This document shows, in pieces, positions 9,679-20,157 of a stretch of 23,751 nt of DNA. The stretch is from assembly GCA_040143965.1 (NCBI GenBank), contig JASJQH010007037.1:1-23751 (forward strand). The letters run 5' to 3'. Source of the stretch: Basidiobolus ranarum (lineage: Eukaryota; Basidiobolomycota; Basidiobolomycetes; Basidiobolales). Made by a program: the position numbers and the translations under genes. The notes beneath the pieces are model-generated. The model searched no databases and was not told the origin of the DNA. It saw only the letters and a program-made list of their open reading frames with translations. Every line of letters starts with the position of its first letter. The first letter of the stretch is position 1.

Positions 9679-10071
9679 CTCAGTTCTCTTTTCACTAGAC
9701 TTGCTGTCGATTATCAGCTGACATGGAAATCAGATATGGCTAATCGTGCATGGAAGCGAGTTGTTTGCGGATATCATCCTGATACGGGCTACGAGCAGCA
9801 CCAAGTGACCTCTGAAAGCCAATAGTCAGATCCCTTGCCAGGGATCTATCAAATACAGACGCAGAATCTAGCAAGCGAAGCATCTACGCCTGCTGGTGCA
9901 GTGACCAAAGTTGCTAGGTCACAATCCCCTATAAACATTGCACTGAGTGGGAGCGACGCTGTTGCAGATTTAGGAGGTAGCCCCTACTCTGGTGAATCAT
10001 GCAAACGTGACCAGCAAGGGCGCTCCCTGATTCGTCAGACAATCAGCACAGCACCAAGAGTTATCCTGTGA
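9679..10071 (+). pseudogene. Interrupted open stretch, unrecognised
   Basis: One plus-strand frame is open for about 130 codons apart from a single TAG at 9823-9825. The first part contains WKRVVCGYHPDTGYEQHQV; the second is rich in Ala, Ser, Thr and Gly and ends in APRVIL. Chance openness of this length is uncommon in this DNA. I recognise no family, and no clean splice sites flank the stop. It could be a relic or a missed intron. Confidence 0.2.
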
Positions 10072-10624
10072 TTCGACAATAGCCAATATATTCTAGCACA
10101 GCTGATCCCAAGAAACTGCTAGTGAATGTCATCCGGCGCCTCTGTCAATCACTTGGTTAAAATCTGCAGAAATCATGCAAATCAGACTAGCTCTGTTTGA
10201 CTAAATGATATTGCAATGAGTAGGATGTTGCCAGTGACATACAGTGGTGGGTGCTATGATGACGTGATCTGACTCTTGTGCACTTCATTTATTTGTATAT
10301 TTGTACACCAATTGGGCCAGATCCGGTATTGGTATTCAGTTGGTAGTGCACGGTTCTGAAAAATCGAGCATCGCTGCAGTTAGATTCGTGTGTGCCGTTA
10401 TGTTATGTGGCCGTATAGGTGTAGACGAGTGAATTTTTTAACACGTTATTGCTTATGACTATGCTCTTGACGACGATGTACGCAATAGTCATTCCAGAGA
10501 AGTGATTTAATTGAGTATGGAGAGTTAAAAACTTTTGGAAACCAAATGGCACGGGTTTTGAGAATTGTCAGGCACCGCTCTACTAATAATAATCTCAAAC
10601 CATTCCATTTCGCACCCCTAGATG

Positions 10625-11059
10625 TGACCTATCTTGGTTCTCACCTAAACTATTGTTCTTTCCAGACTTCTCTACCCTATCTCACCCTTTTCTAACTTCG
10701 CTTGTTCATCCTCTCACTTTTTATCTCGAACATCCTATCTTTTCCCATTACTCTTATCTGAGTTTGACTCTGACAAACGTTGTTGGCCATACACTCTGTT
10801 CACTAACCTTATCAGAGATAATATCATAAAGGCGTAGTTCAAGTATACTCATTTCCCATACGCCCAGAACTAAATTCAGCACCTTTAGCTTGTTTTCTGG
10901 TGGTATTTTGACTTCCCTGCACAATAACTCATTAGCCTTAAATATATATCTATATACCTCTACCTTTGGACTTACCACAAAACTCTTGAGGTACGAGCAG
11001 AGTACCAAATTTCTATTTACTAAGTACCTGGTATTAGAATACGTTTTATATCAGCTCCA
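10625..11059 (+). promoter_or_regulatory. OPI1 promoter and leader: pyrimidine tract then ATG-free 5' UTR
   Basis: The stretch at 10655-10760 is rich in C and T (47 of 60 bases in 10681-10740), a common feature just upstream of start sites in filamentous fungi. No ATG occurs on the plus strand in the 435 bases before the OPI1 start, where about six would be expected. A TATA-like run lies at 10943-10949. The absence of ATGs suggests a long leader under selection. Confidence 0.45.
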
Positions 11060-13236
11060 ATGATGGGCATACCAGAAACCGGCCAGAGTTGTGATAGCAA
11101 TGGGTATTCGAAGTCCAAGAGGAATGGCTTTAATGGAAGTAAGCCTGAAGTGCTGCCAGAAAGTACTGACTTGCTCAATAATCAGTATAACTATCTTTTG
11201 GATAGTTCAACTTTTAATCATGGCCACCGAAAGGATTCTCAAAATGATTTGTCTGCTGAAACTAGTCTAAATACCTCCAACAATGGTCACCACATAGAGA
11301 CCACACAAAGAAGTAATGGAGGGAGAGACTTAGATTCTCCTTCCTCCCCAAGAAATGCGCGGAATTCCTCCTCGACCCTACAGGTTAAGATTAGACCTTC
11401 CCCTATGTCTATTACAGAACTCTGCAATAATGAAGAGATCGATTCCAAAGAAGTGGATGAGAAAGACCTTGCTGTACAAATAGCTGCTCAAGCTCTTGAT
11501 GACATGAGAACTATGGGCGCTACTTACTCTGACTCGAGTAATACTCACAGTAAGTTAATGAGACACTGATTCAACTTTCTTATGTTTATCAAATAATATT
11601 CTGAAACAGGTGTTGCCAGCCCAACTACCTCCGAAGGAGAATACGCCTCCATGAGCGAAGTAACATCAAATAATGAGCATTTCATTTCACGTGTGAGCAA
11701 CATCCCTCTGGTCAATACAGCCCTTAGATTCTACGAACAAACCAAAGCGAATTCGCGAGTGGTTAAGGTTTGGTGACAATCTATCTGATTAACATTTAAT
11801 GGTGAAACTTATGTTTTCTTCTTTCCACTCCATCAATACGTGGATTAGTATGGCGTTGAAACAGTCGAAAGTAGTGTCAAAAGTATTTGTCAGCCAATGA
11901 TAAACAAAATCGAACCTCATCTAGGTCACCTTGAGGAATTTGCCTGTCGACAGCTTGATACGGTATGGAAGAATGTATTATACTAATAGTGAAGCGGGAC
12001 ATATACACTGTATCTCAAGATGGAACCAATGTAAGCAGTATATTCACTAACATTCATTTATTAAGCTGGAGAAACGGTACCCGACATGGATGGGGCAAGG
12101 ATACCCAAATGCAAAGATAGGTGATGAGTTGGAGAGTTTTCACTCAGATGGCGTATCGAGTTCTCGCCAGGAAAGTAAGTTTAACTCTGATACACGCCGA
12201 AGAGTGCGACGAAGAGAAGAAGTCGATGAGGAAGAGAATAAAGATCCGTCACACAAACGTACGTGATATTTGAATCATAGAAGCTTATATACATAATCTA
12301 AATTTAGTAACAATCCCCCAGAGCGCAATTCGTCTAGCAACGATTCGAATGCAACCAACAATTCTGCTTTACAACCAGTTGCTACTGCTGTTCAACCACG
12401 TAGTCGTTGGGAGCAATACCTTGTAGAAGCTTCTACTGCCGCTGGAGCCGGAGCTGCTGTATTTAGTGAAGAAAGTATGAAGGCACTTAAATATTGCCTT
12501 CAATGGCTTCAGGTATGATCTTTATATAGAAAGACACTAGGATTACACTAATCGACCGCTTTCCTCCAGTTCGCGTCCCACAACATTGACGCTCAAATTG
12601 GATTGTTAAGAGAGTTTCTACTACAGTTATCTCAGCCAGCTTCTAATTCAACCGCCATAGCAGTGGCCTCTCCTTCTACTCTATCCTCTATTAAGCGGGA
12701 AGTGATTGAGACGTTAAGGAAAGTAGTTGATGTTGTCGGTAGATATGCTGGTGCTTGTTTGCCCGGAGAAGCTAGAAATCGTGTTCGTGACTTTATTTTG
12801 AACCTTCCTGGTCGATGGGTAAACATCTTTATTCTTTGTAGACAGCTGCTACGTACATGTTTTATTAACTCGTACCTTTGATATTTTGGACTAACAGGCT
12901 ACAATCAACATGCATAGCTCCACCCCTTCTCCCGCTTCCTCACCACTCCTTACTCCCACCTCCCCAAGTGTTCATCCATCTCAAAGCATGTCTGAATCAG
13001 CACGTCGAATACTAACTCTGGCTACTGAGTCATTGTTGATGTTACAAAGTGTAGCTGGAATATTCAAAGACAGCGTCGAGCGTGCTGAATCATGGGTCGA
13101 CAGATTACGTAGTATGGGTATGTCTCCAACTGTTACCAACGGAGAGGATCAAAGGTTCCTACCATCTTCGGATCAGTCGCATCCAGATCAAATGGCAGTT
13201 GATGAGAATGAACAAGACCGAATGGATGTTGAATGA
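11060..13236 (+). CDS. OPI1: Opi1-family transcriptional regulator of phospholipid synthesis
   Basis: Seven exons (11060-11549, 11610-11767, 11849-11962, 12066-12258, 12322-12512, 12570-12818, 12898-13236) give 577 residues. Conserved Opi1 blocks appear in order: the N-terminal AAQALDDMRTMG; FISRVSNIPLVNTALRFYEQ; SRVVKYGVETVESSVKSI; LEEFACRQLDTLEKRYP; SRWEQYLVEA; SEESMKALKYCLQWLQ; HNIDAQIGLLREFL; and LPGEARNRVRDFILNLPGRW. In yeast, Opi1 sits at the ER bound to phosphatidic acid and the VAP protein Scs2. It enters the nucleus to repress inositol and phospholipid genes when phosphatidic acid falls. Here a basic patch (RRRVRRR, 297-303) in a charged region may serve lipid binding; that is inference. 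The C-terminus is Ser/Pro-rich, then helical, then acidic. The fourth intron is ambiguous: the phase-1 donor GTACGT at 12259 pairs with acceptor CCCCAG (exon from 12322), but donor 12263 with TTTAG (exon from 12308) also keeps frame. A strong GTAAGT at 12175 is a further alternative. Family certain; the exact fourth junction is not. Confidence 0.93.
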
Positions 13237-14199
13237 CCTTCATCGATCGCCAAGGATAACCGGCTCGTTTCTTTTATCTATTTTGTAATCATTATCTTCA
13301 CTTTGAAGTTTTCTTATGTCTCATAATTAGTTCCAGAGTTGATGTAAAAACACTAGTTTTAGTCAGCCATTTCATTTGTTATATCTATAAACCACACCGG
13401 CCTTGCTTCTCACATAAAACTCTTTCGTAATTGAAACCCATCTCCCCTCCATTCTCTCTCTTTACAGTTCTTCATGAAATAAATCCATCTGTATTGCTAC
13501 TGTTGATTGCGAGAAGATACATAAGGCAGTAGAGGAACCATTAAGCCATGCTTATGTAATGACCACCCTAAATCCACATCTGTAAGCTGGAGGTCGGGAA
13601 CTCGGTTTACCAGTAATTGTAAATTTTTAGATAATGCACATCAAAGCTGATCACCATGAATTCATTTCAGAGGCCTTATGAATGACATAATGATAACATC
13701 AAAGCCGTTAAAAGGTGGGTAACTAAGAACACCGAGACATGAGACTGCCTTTTAGTACACATGGGTACTGCTTTCATCAGGCATGATTCATCTGGTAAGA
13801 ATTGTAACGAAGGATTATATTGTGCGTGGGATCTCTCCATCTATATCATCGAGTATGTATGTATGGCTGTTGGCATGGAATTGCATCGTATCATTTGAGT
13901 TCAGGTTTCTAATGGCGACTGTCGCAACCATGCTTTATGTCATGGGCATTCATGCTTAATTGTAGTATTGTGTATCTAGATAAACTAAGCATTAATCATA
14001 CCAACAATTGTAATAGCAGCTTGAGCTCTGTATGAATTGATGTGGTATTAGCTCAGAAACCTGCGTAGTCATTCCGTTCTTACTAGTTATCTATCTCTTT
14101 ATTGTTTAACCATATTCTCCTGTCATATCTAATTCAGCAACTAGTTATTAGTCATCTACGTTGGTTCAATTGCATCTTTATTACTTAGATATCTCCAAC
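13237..14199. other. Intergenic region after OPI1
   Basis: This contains the OPI1 3' UTR and flanking DNA. I see no gene, tRNA or clear repeat. AT content rises toward its right end, where the retroelement fossil begins. Confidence 0.5.
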
Positions 14200-14930
14200 T
14201 GTATGTCTGAGTAATATTTGACTTCGTAACCCCCCAATATTCTACCTTCCATAGGATTAAGAATAAATTTTCTTTATGAGCAGTTACTGATATTGTGTCT
14301 TGAAGCTTGACTATTACAAAGCAGAGTTAACCTTTTCTTAAGATAGGGTTAGTAGAGAGACTCAGGCATAAGGGAAGAGTAATTTTGAGTAATAAGATAT
14401 ATGTTTTAAGACACTATCATTATATATAGCTAATACTTGCTGTTGCCAAGACTTATATCTGTTGAAATTAGCATTGCCTAAACACCTATATAATCATATA
14501 TAGCTTAGTATTTAGTTATCTTATGTTTCACTAAAATATCACCCCCTATTCTCAAGCGGGATGAACTCAGTAGTTCTCATCTGTATATATTTTTCAAACT
14601 TGCTCTAGAAGCCCCAAGCTCTGCACACATTTTTCTGAGGCCTTCCTTAACACATTATACATGGTTGTTTGCTCACGTTCTAACTAAACTATAAATTTCA
14701 ACTTTCAACTCAATAAATGAATAAGTAAAAATACCAATATGTATAGTTCTCCTAACCATTTCTAATAGGCTTCCAAAATACTTCAGAATTTCTGTGTAAA
14801 CTAACCTGGGTAATACAGGCAGCAAGTGCTGGCAAAAATTGGAGACTGGAGAACAAGTTGCTGGGGTTCTGGTCATAAGATATACCATGGCAGGAGAAAA
14901 TCCTTTGGCAACAATCATTATATATGAATA
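14200..14930 (-). mobile_element. Broken Ty1/copia-type LTR retrotransposon fossil, 3' end
   Basis: On the minus strand the order fits the 3' end of a copia-type element. A stretch at about 14570-14930 keeps pieces resembling the end of a copia RNase H, including HIGI followed by an ELKVEI block and a terminal SLGLL. Next comes a purine-rich tract (AATAGGGGG, 14542-14550), then a TG-starting LTR candidate running from 14541 to about 14200. The outer LTR end and target duplication could not be fixed. The copy is old and clearly broken, with several breaks in this part alone. Its upstream parts, if present, lie in the AT-rich DNA to the right. Confidence 0.55.
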
Positions 14931-15164
14931 GTATAGATCAAGGTTAAATGTGGTCTATGAAGAGACATTCCAAGATACAATATATATACTGGGATAGGTA
15001 ATATATTAAGGCTGGTGGAGCTATCTGAATACTAATGCTAAAAGAATCTCATTGCGAATGGGTTATATATGTATGGTTATGTGATCTTCACTGGAGAGTC
15101 CAATTAATCAGCATTTTTGGCATGATTTGATTGAAGTTTTGTTGGATATGTAATCTTTTTTCAG

Positions 15165-15405
15165 CATTCTAGTTAACTTTAGTTATGACTTACATATTAA
15201 AAACAAGAGAGCAACATATCTATAGCCTCTATACTCTGATTTGGAATATCTTTGTATTTATATCACCAGCATGTCATATTAATCAACTTTATATAATACA
15301 TCTCATTACACAAACTCCTGTATATCTCAAACATTTGGTTTAATTCTCTGCTATTCAAGTCACCATATTCTCTTAAGAACAAGACAGCTAAACAGTATCA
15401 AATGT
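15165..15405 (+). repeat. Old direct repeat, copy A
   Basis: This matches copy B, about 968 bases to the right, through collinear blocks: AGTTAACTTTA (15171), TATCTATAG, ACACAAACTCCTG (15308), CCATATTCTCTTAAG (15363) and GCTAAA-CAGTAT. The spacing between copies is nearly constant (967-969), so this is real homology, well diverged. Part of copy A (15265-15285) also resembles 16798-16818. Confidence 0.6.
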
Positions 15406-16131
15406 TGCCTTTAATATATAGGGTTTCCCCTCAATATGATCAGGTTCTCCAACAGATCTCATTGAATTCTCTCACAATTATCTTAACTAGATTTAGTAAT
15501 CAGGGTGAGGCATCATTTTTATTTAAGCAAGAGAGGAACAATTAATAGTCCCATGGGAATTAGTGGTGAGCTTAGCAGAACTTCTACACCTGTTGATACA
15601 AGAGTAGAATTACAGGATACTAAAATATTTTGGATACTGTTTTCTATGTGCAGTAAAGTATGAAACTTTATCCCTCACTCCAAGTAACAACCACTATCTC
15701 AACTTGTATTATCAGGTGACTTAGATCTTTCATGCTTGATAGGCAGATAGCATGTTATTTAGAATATATGGACTTTGTGTAAGATACTTCAACAATTGTA
15801 ACACTAGGGTTAATAAAACTGATAAAGCTCATAAACTTCAATAATTTTATAACATGCTCTTTTAGTATGAAAGCTTATTAGCCAAAACTTGATAACCTTT
15901 TCAAACTTGCAGCAACCTAAAGGGTTAAAGCATTCAATCTTGTTTTGACTAAATGGGTAGTAGCTTTATTCAAACATTTCAGCTTGTTTGGCAGATTGAA
16001 AGTCTAAGTGTGTCAAAGTGTTAGTCATGATCCCTTGACTTTATAACAAGTACATAAGAAACATCAGATGTAGAAGCAGAGCCTTTTTTCTCACTAGTAC
16101 ATTTTGAGTTGGCTAAATTATTTTTGTTCAA

Positions 16132-16372
16132 TATCTGAGTTAACTTTAATTATACAACAAATATCAAAAACAGGAAATCAATGTATCTATAGCTCTTAAA
16201 TCCTAATCAGAAATACTTTGCTATATTTACATGACCTGTAGGTTTTATTATACCCAAGTATACATCGTATCATAATACACAAACTCCTGACTAGCTTGAA
16301 TAATTGATTTGCTTCTCTGATATATGTGTTGCCATATTCTCTTAAGCATAAAGCAGCTAAAGCAGTATTATA
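16132..16372 (+). repeat. Old direct repeat, copy B
   Basis: This is the partner of copy A, with the matching blocks at 16138, 16277 and 16332. The minus strand carries an open stretch (ALAALCLREYGNTYIREANQ) that is not clearly preserved in copy A. The pair could be two fragments of one element family, or the ends of a nested element; sequence outside the repeats does not align by eye. Confidence 0.6.
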
Positions 16373-17560
16373 TATCATCTCCAAACCCTCCAACATATTT
16401 ATTGAAATTTATTTCTTTTATGAAGAAAATATCTTGTTCAATAAAGTAGCCAGAATGTCAAATAGTTGCAGGAACATCACTGTTAGCACTGACCAAACTG
16501 GAACTTTTGACACTTCTCAGCATATCAAATATTGCTTGTATACATATGAAGCAATTGTAATATCTCAAATATGCAAGCAATCAACACAAAGTAAGTATAG
16601 AAAACATGTATGAGGAGTTTTTATATTGACTAATGCCAGTACTTTGACTTTACATTTACTCAAGTGTGTATCTTGATAGTTATATCAATGTAATAGAGTA
16701 TTCAATCATGGTACACATTAATACTTTGCCTTTGAGATACCTCTTTTCCAAAGGAGGAAACATATCTACAATAGAAAAGTGAGCATTTGCTAAATCAACC
16801 AGCATGCAATATTAATCATATAAACTTAAATTAGATACTTCAGATTTATTGTATTGAAATGTGAAAATTTTTTAGTAATGAACAGACATTGTGTATTATA
16901 AACTTAGTACTATTGGTATATACTTCATATAATGCTCAGGGCAAAACCAATGAAGAGTGTTCTTGAACACTGAAAGAATGGAACAGCTCAGTGTGTTGGC
17001 CCTAATAACAGTGTTCCCATTTTTGATTACTCAACCAGGCTGCCTGTACTTGTACTCATATATTTTATGTGCAGCCATAATTGCCAATATGGGCCCAATA
17101 ATATATCTCTGACTAGATGCTAGCATTATTACTCTATCTCTGAGATTATGTGAAAAATGACAATTGATTTCAAATTCTTAAAACTATTCAAATGTTAAGA
17201 CCAATGATAAGCATCTGATAAGCAGTATTTTTTGCTTTTAATTGTATCGATAACAATATTTCAGGTTAATTCAGTAACATGATCAAAACATCATTTCTTT
17301 CTTAATATGCGTCAAACTCAAGCAAGAAGTACAATGATACATTCAATGAGTATTTGAAGCTTAGCTGGAATCTTGTAATAAGGTAATCTGTATTTATCAC
17401 ATTGTTATAAACTAATGTTGGCATCTATAAATACAACTAATACTAACTGGCCAAATGAATCTGTATGGATTTCACTGGACATGTAGAGAATATAACTATA
17501 TCTACAGGTATTTAGAAAGCAATAGTGGATCACCAAACCTTACTTGTAGGATAGCCCAAT

Positions 17561-20100
17561 CATAGCGCAATATTTAAAATAGCCATTCATTGAGCAAATA
17601 GGGGTCAGTGGTTTCTGCTGATCCTTTTAGAATCGCATAAGGATACTCTGAATGCGGCATATAAATGGCAGACAAAATATGATAAGTCACATAGAAGAAG
17701 CCTCGGTCAAATGACTGCGAAGCCCAGGTGGGCGTAATAATATGCGCTTGCTCAATGTTGCTAAGCCTTACTATACAAGTCAACTATCAGTGTGATATTT
17801 CAAATCAACCCAATATGGTTTCCAGTTTAGCGGACGTAGACAGAAGGGTGCCCAAATTTAGATGGAATTATTAGTCGGATTAAATCATAGTGTACCGGAT
17901 TGAAAACTCTATCATCATTGAATACTGAGGTACTACCAGCTGATTGGTTGATTTCGGGTCCGGATCAGTTCCTGTAATTATTATTTAATAACGACATTCA
18001 GGGTAACAACGGACTCATAGCTGGTGTTGGGTTACCAACGTCTAAACTGGTCACGTCACACGGGCCAGGATACAGTGACTCTCATCCAACATATCTAATC
18101 TGTAAAATCACGGTTTATTAGTTTGGATAATTTACCAATAAAGTATTGAAACCTGCAACAACTGTATATCCAAGTGAAGCGCTGCTACTCACTTTGGTAA
18201 TGAAAGTTATCTTAACAGCTAATCTCGGAATTCTCCGGAATGCTGCCATTACAGAACTGGTGATAGCATCCCGATATATAGAAATACCCACAGTAGATTT
18301 AATGGGAAGATATCGCACATGATTAGCCTTTATCATCAGCGACATGCAACGGAGTAGTCACAGTCACATACTCAAGGTAACGGAATTCATTGAACCCAAG
18401 TTTACTTATGCTACGAACGTTCCAATATAATGATGACAGGACAAGCCATAGATTAACAATCAATTGAATGATGAAGCTACACCATTTCCATACGGATTAG
18501 AAGTGTAAACTCACAAAGAAGCATTCTAAAATCGGTAACATATTCAACATTGGCTCCACAACTCTCACCTTTGACAGCATTCAAATTCTTTCCTTAAACC
18601 CAAATAATATGCCAATGCCTTCAAATAAATAATAGCAACACATACTGCTTTGAACCGCTGGAAAGAGGAATACCAACTTCTTCATGGAGATGAATCGTGT
18701 TCAGAACTTGTGCTTGTTTACTGGTATCGGTGCATATCAGATAAATCTTCAAATACACTCTAAGGAACTTGAGAAAGGCTAGCAAGGGAATTATCAATTA
18801 GATAGTATGGCTTGCAAATAGCATTTGAAAACAGATCGGATTTTCGGAGGAGTTTCTCCGCCATGATTGAAAAACTTTGGTGATCAATTCCGGGAATAAC
18901 TCCATAGTTCAATTAATCACCACTGAATTGCATACAACCCCTATTGCTGGTCTATAACTTATCCAATTGTTGCTGTTTAGGGTGCACTTGATATATTGAG
19001 GAATACCTATTGGCTAGCAGGAGCCCATACAATGTCTAGTGATGTTAAACAATCAATAGCATTGAGGCTTCGGCTTCTATTTTCTCGGGAAGTTTAGGAA
19101 TCCTCGGAGAAATAGGCTTCTAGTTCCTAAACCTTATAGCTTATTTATTATCAATATCACTTACTGAAGATATATTTGGTAGCTAAGTAATTTAAAAAAT
19201 GTCCTTACAAAGATCTCTAATCTAAGATTTATGCACATTCATCTCAGAGAGAAGAATCTGCTCCTTGGTACTGGAGATGGCTAGCCAATGATACTAATTC
19301 CAATTTCCATTTTTGAGTAACGTTTCACTCGGATAGTTGAAGGGATTCAAATTCACTGATGACTTCCATATATATTGTTCTTATTCTGTAATTCAAGAGA
19401 TTCCAATGCATAATGAAACTTATTCAAAGGGGAAGGAAAGGCCCAATTTTTCTGGCACAGTACCACCAAGGAGTTGGGTGACCTCAACTATTTACAATGC
19501 GCTCAGAAATACCGTTCATTAGTTACAATTTGGTATGAGACAAATGATGAACAGGTATCGTCCATACTTTCACTCAACATATCTTTTTAGCGTCCCTTGA
19601 TCCCAGGAAAGCTTTTTTGTGGGTGGGATTCGTTACAAACTCGTCTCCAGTGAGATTTCATGAATGCTTCATGGTGAAGAGCCCTATCCAAATTCAAGTT
19701 TTAGTTGCATCAACTTGTATCACCAATATATAAGTTAATTGTTGCATATAAACGAAGGTGTTCAGCCGCGTGAGTCGCGAGTGTATAATATCAACAAATT
19801 ATCACTAAACAGTAAAACATGAGCTATTGTTATTTAAAACCTCATTGTGGATTATCTACTTTTTCGGAAGGGGCATTCGGAAGCAAATATATCAGTTGAG
19901 TACTTTAGTGTGTGCCTAGGTGTGGGTTAGGTAGTTACATATGGAAAGTTAATCTATCTATGATGGCTAACTTGGATTTTGCTGAATGACGAGTGTTGCA
20001 TCGGACCTGAATCAAACCATCGTGCCATTAATACCAATTAAGAATAAATCCTGTGTTGAAACATTACACAATAGCATTGTTGTTTTTTTGCTGACCTCTC
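17561..20100. other. Intergenic DNA of normal GC content, no clear gene
   Basis: Composition returns to about 40% GC at about 17.56 kb, sharply different from the block to the left. Short frames exist but none is recognised: minus 17574-17783 (contains AHIITPTWASQSFDRG), minus 18118-18345 (ATG start, 75 residues), plus around 18634-18760 (contains NRWKEEYQLLHGDE), and plus 19337-19522. Near-perfect small hairpins occur at 18847-18862 (CGGAG...CTCCG) and 19078-19117 (CTATTTTCTC...GAGAAATAG). This may be a decayed gene or unique spacer. Confidence 0.4.
18736..18744 (+). promoter_or_regulatory. ATCAGATAA, second SRE/Fep1-type site
   Basis: This is an exact match to ATCWGATAA, 1.4 kb upstream of the ABC transporter. 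With the site at 2545 and an ATCTGATAA at 17213-17221, the window has three against about one expected by chance, which is weak support. Confidence 0.2.
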
Positions 20101-20107
20101 AAGAAGA

Positions 20108-20115
20108 TATAAATA
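20108..20115 (+). promoter_or_regulatory. TATA box of the ABC transporter gene
   Basis: TATAAATA ends 42 bases before the ATG at 20158. That placement implies a very short 5' UTR of roughly 10-20 bases. It would also put the start site downstream of the ATG at 19986, so the overlapping upstream frame 19986-20174 would not be in the transcript. Confidence 0.45.
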
Positions 20116-20157
20116 CAAATCTACTTGGCAATAGTGCAAGTTATTTCATATTCAACA

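Larger units (their letters stand above)
8841..11059. other. 2.2 kb intergenic region upstream of OPI1
   Basis: No clear gene is seen. It holds a hairpin just after the CDK-site gene, a short open frame at 9185-9346, an interrupted open stretch at 9679-10071, and the pyrimidine-rich, ATG-free OPI1 leader from about 10625. A minus-strand frame at 10754-11008 begins at TTG and lies across that leader, so I do not count it as a gene. Confidence 0.5.
14931..17560. other. AT-rich block, probably decayed mobile-element DNA
   Basis: Two sampled 60-base lines here are 23% and 30% GC, against about 43% in a sampled line of the ABC gene. No convincing host gene is seen; open frames are short and occur on both strands. 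The block adjoins the copia fossil and contains old direct repeats. It is most simply read as decayed element sequence, perhaps nested. A perfect short palindrome, AGTGTTC-TT-GAACACT, lies at 16956-16971. Confidence 0.45.

Noticed and set aside
10754-11008. 84-residue minus-strand frame
   Set aside because: It starts at TTG and lies across the OPI1 leader; no known motif.
16326-16613. Plus-strand 95-residue frame in the AT-rich block
   Set aside because: It does not begin with a convincing context, overlaps repeat copy B and matches no known protein.
17574-17783. Minus-strand frame with a BRCT-like look (AHIITPTWASQSF)
   Set aside because: It starts at TTG, is short, and lacks the rest of a BRCT fold or any flanking exon I can support.
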